A stretch of DNA of 25,080 bases from IMG/VR virus record IMGVR_UViG_3300032516_000188, positions 1 to 25,080 of that record. One strand, 5' to 3'. The DNA is from a virus. The first letter of the stretch is position 1. The number at the start of each line of letters is the position of its first letter. Made by a program: the position numbers and the translations under genes. This document shows positions 1 to 6,214 of the stretch, piece after piece. Below the pieces are notes generated by a model. It ran no database searches. It had not been told where the DNA came from and worked only from the letters and a program-made list of their open reading frames with translations.

Positions 1-48
1 GAGCGGGAGACGGGATTTGAACCCGCGACGTCCACCTTGGCAAGGTGG
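1..48 (-). tRNA. tRNA-Gly(GCC) 3' fragment, prophage attachment-site core (attR-like)
   Basis: Read on the minus strand, 48 to 1 gives a 5-bp anticodon stem CCACC/GGTGG closing the 7-nt loop TTGCCAA (anticodon GCC, glycine), a short variable loop, a T arm with loop TTCAAAT, and an acceptor 3' strand CTCCCGC followed by TC. The 5' half is missing: bases 49 onward (minus-strand TTGTTG just before the stem) are not a D arm. Phage DNA followed by the tRNA 3' portion is the standard attR layout for tyrosine-recombinase integration in the anticodon arm. The window starts right at the tRNA end, which suggests the provirus was trimmed at the repeat. A tRNA intron is a much less likely explanation. 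Confidence 0.85.
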
Positions 49-102
49 CAACAACATTCAAACTAGCGGAATTACTTGGCCAAAACAGCCCAAACTGGCC
101 AT

Positions 103-144
103 AAAAACCGTCCCTGGCAGCAAAACCGTCCCCAAACCGTCCCC
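103..144 (+). repeat. Three direct repeats of AAACCGTCCC beside the att core
   Basis: AAACCGTCCC occurs at 105-114, 123-132 and 134-143 in the same orientation. The palindrome TGGCCA also occurs twice just to the left (77-82 and 96-101). Short repeats within about 100 bp of an attachment core are typical arm-type sites for a tyrosine integrase or excisionase. That role is inferred from position only; no integrase gene is visible in the window. Confidence 0.4.
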
Positions 145-147
145 AGA

Positions 148-221
148 GGAGGACTGCCTTTCGTGAGCCGCAACGGGACTTGTGGCTCGCCGTTGAGCGA
201 CAACGGAAGGCAGCGGCCTCC
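148..221 (+). other. Predicted three-way-junction secondary structure, function unknown
   Basis: This stretch folds into a closed three-way junction by inspection. The outer stem pairs GGAGG (148-152) with CCTCC (217-221) and CTGCCTT (154-160) with AAGGCAG (207-213). Arm A pairs 165-173 with 180-188: 9 bp including one G-U, with a 6-nt loop. Arm B pairs CCGTTG (190-195) with CAACGG (201-206), with a 5-nt loop. No T tract follows, so it is not a classical intrinsic terminator. It sits between the att core and the first plus-strand gene. It could be a small RNA, a leader structure or an integration-related DNA hairpin; chance pairing in GC-rich DNA is not excluded. Confidence 0.35.
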
Positions 222-254
222 ACCCCCCAGGCCTCCTCACACTCCATGACACCG

Positions 255-282
255 TGACAGTCTGTTGACAGTGACAGACTGT
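255..282 (+). promoter_or_regulatory. Inverted repeat / TGACAG repeats upstream of the plus-strand cargo genes (candidate operator)
   Basis: A perfect 9-bp dyad, ACAGTCTGT (257-265) and ACAGACTGT (274-282), is separated by 8 nt. TGACAG is also directly repeated at 255-260, 266-271 and 272-277. TTGACA (265-270) matches a -35 hexamer, but I see no convincing -10 at the right spacing. It lies 45 nt upstream of the gene starting at 327, with nothing else between, so a repressor or activator site for that gene is the simplest reading. Confidence 0.4.
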
Positions 283-326
283 TATGTGATGGTCCGCCCG
301 TTACAACCTGTAACCGGAGGATTCAC

Positions 327-701
327 ATGACACGCATGAAACATCTGTTTGCGGCTTTTTCCATCTTTGCTTCCGTCGGGGTGACTTCATTTGCAGCGAC
401 TAACCTCCCGACGGAGGAGCGGTCTAGCTGGCAGGAGGTAGAACGCGAGGAAGGGGACGGATACTGTGCTGGTAGTGATCCGATTTGGATAAATTTCTTC
501 AGTGGTGGGTTTAGTGGCGGCACGTTTAGTGGTGAAAGTGGTGGTCTAGGGTCGGGCGAGGCGAGCGTCTGCGTGAAGTGCAATGTTTATGATCAGACAT
601 GCGAGGCTGTCTATGGGGGCTTCGCGTGGCATTCATGCAGGTTCGACAGGGAGACGGGGATGTGCCACGGCGTTAGCGCATGCGTGTCGCGTACTCGCTG
701 A
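327..701 (+). CDS. Small secreted cysteine-rich protein (probable phage cargo gene)
   Basis: 124 aa. ATG at 327 has a good ribosome-binding site, GGAGG at 316-320. The N-terminus is a signal peptide: positive start (R3, K5), hydrophobic core to about residue 20 and an A-x-A-like cleavage region near 21-24. The mature protein is short, with a Gly/Ser/Phe-rich segment (about 57-77) and seven cysteines (47, 82, 85, 92, 104, 113, 119), suggesting disulphides in the periplasm or outside the cell. I recognise no family. It opposes the late operon and its codons are visibly more AT-rich than those of the structural genes, as expected of a lysogenic-conversion gene with its own control. The dyad at 255-282 may regulate it. 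The gene call is firm; function is unknown. Confidence 0.75.
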   Translation: MTRMKHLFAAFSIFASVGVTSFAATNLPTEERSSWQEVEREEGDGYCAGSDPIWINFFSGGFSGGTFSGESGGLGSGEASVCVKCNVYDQTCEAVYGGFAWHSCRFDRETGMCHGVSACVSRTR

Positions 702-1312
702 TGAAACGGGCAGTCCTGCTCGCCTGCGTCCTCGCGCTGGCCACGGTGCTCATCTTCTGGCAGCGTAAAACCACCGCGCAACACCAGGCCAGTGCCGTCG
801 AGATGTCCTTACCTCCGACGGTGACACCTGCCCCTGCGACGACAGCGCCATCTTCTATGGTGTCGCTGTCGCGGGCGGCGGTGAAGGCGAAGGCATCACG
901 GATGGTATCGGTGACGTCGCCGGCGCCACGAGCTTCCATCGAAGCGATGAAAGCCCACTCGAAGGAGATGGAGCGGGTCGCGGAGATGATCGAAGCCGAC
1001 GTGCTGGGAGGCCTCGAGACGCGCTGGGATAAAACCCAGGAGTGCCTCGTTGCTGCCGCTGGCGTGACAGAGACGGCCCCGGTCGGAACCATTTGGAAGT
1101 GGACCTATGTCCTCGAAGTCACCCCAAGTGCCGACGGGTCCACCATCAACAGTGCCGATGCCGAGGACTGGCCTGAAGACTGGTCATCCGAAGTCAGGGC
1201 GTGCATGCGCGAGCAGTTTCCGGGGATCGAGGTCGATCAAAAATTGCCGTCGATGAAGCTAGAGTTTCCGTTCGTGTATGTGGTCTCGAAAGACCCTGCT
1301 AAGCCGGAGTAG
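701..1312 (+). CDS. Membrane-anchored protein with a possible AgmX/PglI- or TonB-like C-terminal domain
   Basis: 203 aa from the ATG at 701, which overlaps the stop of the preceding gene (TGATG), implying translational coupling. An ATG seven codons upstream (680) is possible but gives a worse hydrophobic start and has no close ribosome site. Residues 4-20 form one hydrophobic segment followed by QRK, an inner-membrane anchor with the rest in the periplasm. A Pro/Ala/Thr-rich linker and a charged helical stretch follow. The C-terminal ~80 residues (beta strand, D-x-S-T-I, then EVRACMREQFPGIEV and a beta-rich end) resemble the pattern of AgmX/PglI or TonB C-terminal domains common in Myxococcota; this is pattern-level only. 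Its 3' end overlaps the convergent gene at 1299-1778 by 14 bp. Confidence 0.7.
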   Translation: MKRAVLLACVLALATVLIFWQRKTTAQHQASAVEMSLPPTVTPAPATTAPSSMVSLSRAAVKAKASRMVSVTSPAPRASIEAMKAHSKEMERVAEMIEADVLGGLETRWDKTQECLVAAAGVTETAPVGTIWKWTYVLEVTPSADGSTINSADAEDWPEDWSSEVRACMREQFPGIEVDQKLPSMKLEFPFVYVVSKDPAKPE

Positions 1313-1778
1313 TCATCAACGGCAGAATCCCGACGTGCCCTCGAATCCACGTTTTTTCTGACGCATCTCCCAACCTGATCCAAACCTCCATCGGCCTCAC
1401 GCCCACGGCCGCGACCAGCAAGGCCTTGTCGGCGCTCTCGCGGCCGAACCGAAACCTTGCCCATCCCTTGCCCGTGTAGTTCGCGGTGTCCTCAGTCACC
1501 TGGTCGGCGTCGACCTGGATCTGCTTTCTAGCCGGCGAGCTGCCCGTGATGTTCGTGTCCGACCTGCGCGTGATGAGCACCGTCTGATCGACGTCGGTGG
1601 TGGTGATCGTCCAGATGATGAGGGCGCCCGAGAGCGAAACCGCCGCATCGTCCTCGTCTCGGAACTGCACGCCCAACTCCCAGTCGTTGCCGGCGATGAG
1701 TGGTTGCGTCTCGAGCTCGTTGAGGGCCTCGAGCGTCCAGTCGGTTTCCATCGGAGAAGCGATCTCTGCGGGGTCCAT
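1299..1778 (-). CDS. Small beta-rich protein at the end of the fibre operon (BppU-like N-domain pattern)
   Basis: 159 aa. ATG at 1778 overlaps the TAA of the fibre gene by one base (TAATG), with GAGGA upstream. The order 'wELGVQFRD.DDAAVSLSGALIIWTI', then a VDADQ-type strand, a Y-x-GKG turn and a C-terminal strand pair ending IRGHVGILPL resembles the beta-sandwich domains that open phage baseplate upper (BppU-type) and fibre-adaptor proteins. This is inferred from pattern only. As the last gene of the late operon and coupled to the fibre gene, it may be a fibre partner or chaperone. Its stop codon lies inside the convergent plus-strand gene, and I see no terminator between the two. Confidence 0.7.
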   Translation of the reverse strand: MDPAEIASPMETDWTLEALNELETQPLIAGNDWELGVQFRDEDDAAVSLSGALIIWTITTTDVDQTVLITRRSDTNITGSSPARKQIQVDADQVTEDTANYTGKGWARFRFGRESADKALLVAAVGVRPMEVWIRLGDASEKTWIRGHVGILPLMTTPA

Positions 1779-3151
1779 TATAGTGTCCTCACTTTGGCGA
1801 GGCCTCCTCCGAGCGCGCGCGCCTTCAGGCGAGCCGAGGCGTATGGGGTGTAAACGCTGACGCCAGGGTCGTCATAGATGAGCTTGATCCCCTCGATGTA
1901 CGGCTCGGGTCCGGGTAGCCGGCCCCACATACCCAGGTCGGCATCGACCGTGAGTGTCTGCCCTCGCTCGATGGAGAGGTTCAACGTCGCCGACGGGGTG
2001 AAGAGTGTCCTATTCACTCCACCGTCGAGGGAGTAGTAGAACAAGGCCTTCCGGAAGTCCTGCCCGGTCCACTGAGGATTCCAGTAAGACGACCCGAGAC
2101 ACCCCGCCACGTCGATGCTCTTCAACGTGAGCGCATACAGGTATGACTCCGACGGGAATGCCCGGGTCCAGCGGGCTCGTTGATCTACCCTTGTAGAACG
2201 TAACAAAAGATCCCCACTTTGTGTTGTCATCCCTACGTTAGGCACAACCATAATAAATAAATCACCGTCGTCGCTAAACTGGAACATCGGCGTCTCGTAA
2301 CATAAGCCACGAGTAGCACCATTGAGACCCTCACCGGGCCACATCACCCGCTTATATGCCACACCAGAAGAATTCCACACATCAATGTTGCCTAACCCCG
2401 GCTGCGTTTGTAAATAAACGTCTTCTGCGTACAGCTCTCCAGTAATCGGGTGAATATCCATACCCCTTAAGCACATAGTCGACGTGCCAAGCTTTCCCGC
2501 GGCCCCTAGTACTCGTGCATAGGTGCGAACAACCGCAAGCGAAGTCGCATCATATTGAATGATGTTTCCGGTCGGTGTCGAGCTACACCAAATATATCCC
2601 GGGGATGTCATAACCACGCTAACGGTCCCGATTGCTCGCCCGGTAGCAACCATTCCGGGCCATGTGTACTCGGTCAATGTTCCGTTCGGATAAGGAATCT
2701 GCCAAATCTTATCCGTTACACCGGGAACTTGTGCAATCTGAAAGCGCCCTGCGGGAATAGCAACGGAGCGCACCAACGCTCCCGCGTTGCTGTCTATCTC
2801 ATTTATGGCCTGGCCAGCACCGCCGGAGCCTTGATTCATGCAGAATAATTCATTACGACCGTGAGCACGAACAAAACCAGACGGATATAGACCTAACTGA
2901 ATCGAGTTTACAAAGGCACCGTCAGACACACGGTGTCGATATAGTTTATTGTCGCCGTTCCCATATTTCGCATAAATGAAGTGCGTCCCATCTGCTGAAA
3001 AAACACCGCCACTCCACCCGTAGAGTCCTGTGATTCTAATGTCGTCCTTTGTCGTGATCCTCTGAGGAAGCACTCCGCTCACCGCGGCCAAGCGCGCCCC
3101 GTTGGAGAGTGAGGCCGCCGATAGCAGGAGGGGCTCATAGACGAGGCTCAT
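1778..3151 (-). CDS. Probable tail fibre / receptor-binding protein, beta-propeller-like
   Basis: 457 aa. ATG at 3151 overlaps the preceding stop (ATGA) and has GGAGGAG upstream. Residues 40-300 show repeated short strands with phrases such as GVFSADGTHFIYAKYGN, NIIQYDATSLAVV and FQFSDDGDLFIMVV, spaced like the blades of a beta-propeller. The C-terminal ~110 residues form a separate beta-rich domain with GxYWNPQWTGQDFRKALF and a D-x-G ligand-like loop. The part encoded by about 2170-3060 is clearly more AT-rich than the ends of the gene, as expected when receptor-binding modules are swapped. No catalytic depolymerase motif is evident. Assignment as host recognition rests on position at the end of the tail operon, fold pattern and base composition. 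Confidence 0.65.
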   Translation of the reverse strand: MSLVYEPLLLSAASLSNGARLAAVSGVLPQRITTKDDIRITGLYGWSGGVFSADGTHFIYAKYGNGDNKLYRHRVSDGAFVNSIQLGLYPSGFVRAHGRNELFCMNQGSGGAGQAINEIDSNAGALVRSVAIPAGRFQIAQVPGVTDKIWQIPYPNGTLTEYTWPGMVATGRAIGTVSVVMTSPGYIWCSSTPTGNIIQYDATSLAVVRTYARVLGAAGKLGTSTMCLRGMDIHPITGELYAEDVYLQTQPGLGNIDVWNSSGVAYKRVMWPGEGLNGATRGLCYETPMFQFSDDGDLFIMVVPNVGMTTQSGDLLLRSTRVDQRARWTRAFPSESYLYALTLKSIDVAGCLGSSYWNPQWTGQDFRKALFYYSLDGGVNRTLFTPSATLNLSIERGQTLTVDADLGMWGRLPGPEPYIEGIKLIYDDPGVSVYTPYASARLKARALGGGLAKVRTL

Positions 3152-3384
3152 GGCTCCTCCGCCTCGGTCTCGAGCCTCGGAGGCTCCTCGGGTGCGGTTT
3201 TCGCCACATACCCCATGTCATCGACGATGACTTTTTGGATCTTGCGCTTCGCATCATCCGAGAGGGCATGAGCAATGTCACCATCAACTCCTCCTCGCAC
3301 GACGCCAGACATCACATCGATCTGGAGAGGGTAAATCTCCTCGATGGCGCCCTGAAATGCCTTGGGCAGTTTCTTCCTCGGCAT
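3148..3384 (-). CDS. Small hypothetical protein with acidic tail
   Basis: 78 aa. The preferred start is ATG at 3384, one base over the amidase stop (TGATG). A GTG at 3387 is equally reachable from GGAGG, which sits 4-7 nt upstream. A basic N-terminus (PRKKLPK) is followed by a likely helical middle and an acidic, Pro/Glu-rich tail (PEEPPRLETEAEEP). There is no signal peptide or membrane segment. It lies between the amidase and the fibre gene, with overlapping codons at both ends, so it is certainly co-translated. It could belong to lysis control or to fibre assembly; I recognise no family. Confidence 0.6.
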   Translation of the reverse strand: MPRKKLPKAFQGAIEEIYPLQIDVMSGVVRGGVDGDIAHALSDDAKRKIQKVIVDDMGYVAKTAPEEPPRLETEAEEP

Positions 3385-4043
3385 CACTTCACCTCCGGCG
3401 CCTCGGCGGGCATCCCCGCCCGGCGCATCTCATCCATGGGCCAGAATGGCCCCGGGTCTTCGCGGTTCTTCGGGTTGAACTGCGCATGCGAGTAGACATC
3501 GCAGGTTCCCCAAGCCTCACCGCAGACTTTCGTGATGGCCCTCGCCACCGCGATCTGCTCGTCGGCGTACCGCTGGAAATACCCACTTGCCAGCGGGCTC
3601 CACTCGATATCAGTGTCACGCACCAGACACGAGGGATCGATGCCCCACCCTCGGAATTTCTCACTCCAAGTGTACCAATTCCCCTCGAGCTTCTTGACCC
3701 TCCCGGCGTTGGCCAGCTCGATCCCCACCGTGGAGCCGGAGACCGGCAGGATGACTGCCCCAAAGGTGCCCGCTCCCTTCGTGTGATGCGTTCCCAGGGT
3801 GAACGGAGCGCACTGGTAGAAGGTTCCGTCCCGCTCCATCGCACCGTGAAAACCTTTTCCGCGCCCGTGCTGTATACGAATTGCACATCTGCGCCCGATC
3901 CTCGGCGTGCAGGGCACCTCTATCGCGTGCCAGACGATGCCGAGGGGGCGACCGACGACCAGGCCGCACGTCCGCTCCGTCGGGATGCGGTAGACCGCTG
4001 GCTCCCCGGGCGCGGCGACGAGCCAGCCGTGTTCTAGGTGCAT
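3384..4043 (-). CDS. N-acetylmuramoyl-L-alanine amidase (Amidase_2 / AmpD-type endolysin)
   Basis: 219 aa. It should cleave the MurNAc-L-Ala bond of peptidoglycan to release progeny. Amidase_2 landmarks are in order: GIVWHAIE with H39 as first zinc ligand, a central HHTKGAG (86-92), TVGIELANAG (105-114) with the conserved glutamate E109, and SHAQFNPKNREDPGP (185-199) giving H186 and D196 as the other zinc ligands. There is no signal peptide, so export across the inner membrane should need the holin encoded upstream. No separate wall-binding domain is apparent. The ATG at 4043 follows the TAA of the preceding 81-aa frame by one base, with GGTGG as ribosome site. Family confidence is high; the exact preferred wall type is unknown. 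Confidence 0.88.
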   Translation of the reverse strand: MHLEHGWLVAAPGEPAVYRIPTERTCGLVVGRPLGIVWHAIEVPCTPRIGRRCAIRIQHGRGKGFHGAMERDGTFYQCAPFTLGTHHTKGAGTFGAVILPVSGSTVGIELANAGRVKKLEGNWYTWSEKFRGWGIDPSCLVRDTDIEWSPLASGYFQRYADEQIAVARAITKVCGEAWGTCDVYSHAQFNPKNREDPGPFWPMDEMRRAGMPAEAPEVK

Positions 4044-4044
4044 G

Positions 4045-4290
4045 TTACCACCGCCCTCTCATCCCGAGCAGGCCGCGGTAGGCCAGATTGCTGCCGGCGG
4101 GAGACCACTGCATACCGCCCTCGGCCTCGCCGAAAGCGCTCCAGGCGGAGGAAAACCTAGCCTCGGCGCGCAAGCCGGCGCCGGCCTCTCCGTCGCTCTC
4201 CGTGCCCCTCAGAAAACCATAGAGGTCGACCTTGCCACTCCCAGGCTTGAGCTCTGCCGCGCGGTCTAGCCCTTCGAGGGCGCGGCTCAG
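4045..4290 (-). CDS. 81-aa lysis-region protein with no ATG/GTG start (CTG start proposed)
   Basis: This frame lies in the gap between holin and amidase. Minus strand 4290 to 4045 reads without a stop for 81 codons, with strongly GC-biased third positions, and ends TAA one base before the amidase ATG. No ATG, GTG or TTG exists near its 5' end. A CTG at 4290-4288 overlaps the holin stop (CTGA), mirroring the ATGA couplings of its neighbours. The protein reads LYGFLRGTESDGEAGAGLRA around 24-43, then alternating beta-like residues, and ends GLLGMRGRW. The terminal Trp with alternating apolar residues looks like an outer-membrane beta signal, but there is no signal peptide. Its role is probably in lysis, inferred from position. 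A fusion to the holin by -1 frameshift is the alternative. Confidence 0.6.
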   Translation of the reverse strand: MSRALEGLDRAAELKPGSGKVDLYGFLRGTESDGEAGAGLRAEARFSSAWSAFGEAEGGMQWSPAGSNLAYRGLLGMRGRW

Positions 4291-4826
4291 CGAGGGTTTA
4301 CTGTCGCCCCCTTGATATTCGCCAAGGTGCTTTCAACCTTGGTCCCAAGCCAGCGATCTACGTCCACGCCGATCACGCGAGCCAGGCGAGCAAGCCCCTT
4401 GGCGCCGACGTTACTCTTTACGACGGCGAGGGCGCGAGCCTTTGCCTCCGCGGCCTCCTCCCTCGTGAGCTTGCCGTCCTCGGCGCCAGCCTTGAGCCCG
4501 TCGGCGTAGGTCTGTTTGACCTCCATAACAGCGTCGACTACCTCCGCGAGCGCGCGAGAGAGGATGTCGCGGACGCTCCCGCTCAGGTACTTGCGGATCA
4601 CGTAGGTCGACAGGAGCGTGCCCAGGAGCGCCAGCACCCACGACAACACCTTATCGCCCCATGACAAGACCGTTGGAAGTAAACCCGCTGACGCTGGGGC
4701 CACTGAGGACACCACCGGAGGAGCGAATGCCACGGCTGCCCCAGCGTCAGCAGGTAAGTCGGATGTCTCAACGGCGTATGCGAGCCCAGACAGGAACAAG
4801 ACGACGATGATGATGAACGTCCTCAT
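4287..4826 (-). CDS. Putative holin (Phage_holin_6 / LLH-like)
   Basis: 179 aa. The start is ATG at 4826, not the longer frame from 4994, because it overlaps the previous stop (ATGA) and has GGGAGAAGG just upstream. Residues 1-19 are a hydrophobic signal-like segment ending LAYAV. A second membrane segment lies near 58-76 (VLSWVLALLGTLLSTYVI). The soluble C-terminus runs YADGLKAGAEDGKLTREEAAEAKARAL and then a V-D-x-W-L...VESTLANIK helix. That DGKLT-EEA-EAK...I-E..V..IK layout is what I recall of the superfamily-6 LL-H holin family. It would permeabilise the inner membrane for the signal-less amidase. The Ala/Pro-rich loop (25-50) is unremarkable. Confidence 0.65.
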   Translation of the reverse strand: MRTFIIIVVLFLSGLAYAVETSDLPADAGAAVAFAPPVVSSVAPASAGLLPTVLSWGDKVLSWVLALLGTLLSTYVIRKYLSGSVRDILSRALAEVVDAVMEVKQTYADGLKAGAEDGKLTREEAAEAKARALAVVKSNVGAKGLARLARVIGVDVDRWLGTKVESTLANIKGATVNPR

Positions 4827-5188
4827 TTTATCACCTTCTCCCTTATGGCGCGCACGTCGGTCCTGGTCTCCTCGACCGTCCGCGTGAGCGCCTTCAAGCC
4901 CTCGTCGAGAGCGGTTATTTGCGTTGCAAGCGCCCAGACCACTGAGAGGATTGTCACGGCCGCGCCGAATGACCCGCCGATCACAACCCACCATCTCACG
5001 GGTCGCGGGGCGAGCTTCTGGTTGAGCGCCTTGAGCTCCTCGCGCAAGAGGGAGTCGTTTGCCATCAGCTCGGCGAAGCGCTCGCGCCCATTGCCGAGGC
5101 GTGCGTCATGGTCGCCAAGCCGGCGCCAGATGCTCGAGATGCCTCCGCCACCTTCGCCGATCTCCTCTGGGGTGTTGGGTTCACGCAT
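4823..5188 (-). CDS. Small single-pass membrane protein of the lysis cassette
   Basis: 121 aa. ATG at 5188 comes one base after the stop of the preceding gene (TGA-C-ATG). Structure: a charged N-terminal helix (RFAELMANDSLLREELKAL, 38-56), a single transmembrane segment about 65-88 (VRWWVVIGGSFGAAVTILSVV), then a heptad-like coiled coil (ALDEGLKALTRTVEETRTDVRAI) to the end. This helix-TM-helix layout occurs in XhlA-type haemolysin/holin helpers, antiholins and inner-membrane spanins; the sequence does not discriminate between them. ATGA overlap with the following holin makes a shared lysis function likely. Confidence 0.65.
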   Translation of the reverse strand: MREPNTPEEIGEGGGGISSIWRRLGDHDARLGNGRERFAELMANDSLLREELKALNQKLAPRPVRWWVVIGGSFGAAVTILSVVWALATQITALDEGLKALTRTVEETRTDVRAIREKVIK

Positions 5189-5189
5189 G

Positions 5190-6212
5190 TCACGTCAACG
5201 ACAAGTCTTGATAGAAGGCGCCGGAGACGTAAAACCTTGCGCCCCATATTTTGTCCGCATGCGTCGCTCCAGAATTAAAAAGTAGAAGGATGCGATTCCA
5301 GTGATTCACCCCTTTCTGTGGATTGTGATATTCACCCATACAGGTCGTCCAGCATGGTTCCTTCAGCTCGCACGCATCAAAATGAGCATGCCCTGTATGC
5401 AGTAATAGTTTGCTGGTCAGAACCTCCTGCGGATCCATATCTTGGGTGCCCGAATCACTTATCGAATAGGTCATGAGTGTAGCCGCCGCCGACGATCCCG
5501 CTACAAGTTCATACGCCAGTCCTACCTTCCAGATGCGCGCTCCGTAGGTGGTAATCGGGCAATAGGCAATAGCGTTTCGCGCGGCTGCCCCATCGGCAGT
5601 CATGATGCCGGCTTGGTCTTTTGCCCAATGTGCGCTGTCATAATTCTCGAAAGGCACGTCGACGATGCTATCCCCTAGAGGCCATCGATAATCCATCAAT
5701 TCATTAAAATTGATACCGCTATCATTCACCATGATTGCTGCGATCTTGACGTACCCCGCCGGAGTCGACGGTTCAACAGGCCACCCCGATGTCTCGGCGC
5801 CCGTCGTGACCACCTGCGACAGTGAAGTGGTCATGCCCGACCGTGTCAGTTTGACGGACAAAATATCGTAGCGTTGCTTGCCCGCCCCCGCCGCGTCATG
5901 GGATGTTTCGATTTCATCGTCCGCGGTGATATATGCCAATACCGGCCAGCCCGTATCGCCTGTGTGGTGGATGATGAGACCCCCGGCAGCGTAAGCCTTC
6001 GAGGTATCGTGTTTGTAAATATATCCAGCTCTGCCCATGGTGCGGATTGCCGCGGCGCCATTCCCTCCCATGCCCGCATAGCAGACGCCCTGGTGAATCT
6101 GATTGATGAGCGGGTGATGAGCAATAAGGTAATCCTGTATATCGTTCAAGTCAGCGCTCTTGACCATATTGCCCACTGCATACGTTGTGTTTCTACTCGT
6201 CGGGAGAGTCAT
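5190..6212 (-). CDS. Fibre-like virion protein with baseplate-attachment-type N-terminus
   Basis: 340 aa. ATG at 6212, with GGAGGATAGAA upstream and two bases after the gp48-LamG stop. The N-terminus TLPTSRNTTYAVGNMVKSAD followed by LNDIQDYLI matches the start typical of phage tail-associated proteins that list a small module and then a trimerising helix. The rest is beta-rich without recognisable enzymatic motifs; the end (KIWGARFYVSGAFYQDLSL) looks like a final fibre strand pair. Base composition is more AT-rich than that of the core tail genes. The probable role is a side fibre or tip protein, judged by position directly after gp48, where Mu has its fibre gene S. No chaperone gene (Mu U-type) follows; the lysis genes do instead. 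Confidence 0.6.
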   Translation of the reverse strand: MTLPTSRNTTYAVGNMVKSADLNDIQDYLIAHHPLINQIHQGVCYAGMGGNGAAAIRTMGRAGYIYKHDTSKAYAAGGLIIHHTGDTGWPVLAYITADDEIETSHDAAGAGKQRYDILSVKLTRSGMTTSLSQVVTTGAETSGWPVEPSTPAGYVKIAAIMVNDSGINFNELMDYRWPLGDSIVDVPFENYDSAHWAKDQAGIMTADGAAARNAIAYCPITTYGARIWKVGLAYELVAGSSAAATLMTYSISDSGTQDMDPQEVLTSKLLLHTGHAHFDACELKEPCWTTCMGEYHNPQKGVNHWNRILLLFNSGATHADKIWGARFYVSGAFYQDLSLT

Positions 6213-6214
6213 TT

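Noticed and set aside
58-252. 64-codon minus-strand frame next to the att core
   Set aside because: No ribosome site, amino-acid make-up of random GC-rich sequence, overlaps the repeats and the predicted fold.
265-293. Sigma-70 promoter from TTGACA at 265
   Set aside because: No acceptable -10 hexamer at 16-18 nt; kept only as an operator candidate.
1-326. Split or intron-containing tRNA-Gly
   Set aside because: No matching 5' half (D arm and GCGGGAG acceptor strand) appears downstream; an attR core is simpler.
3357-4037. 226-codon plus-strand frame
   Set aside because: Antisense to the amidase, which has clear zinc-ligand motifs.
4287-4312. Programmed -1 frameshift from holin into the 81-aa frame at the G5 run
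   Set aside because: Frame relation allows it, but the heptamer is not canonical; CTGA coupling is simpler. Left as an alternative.
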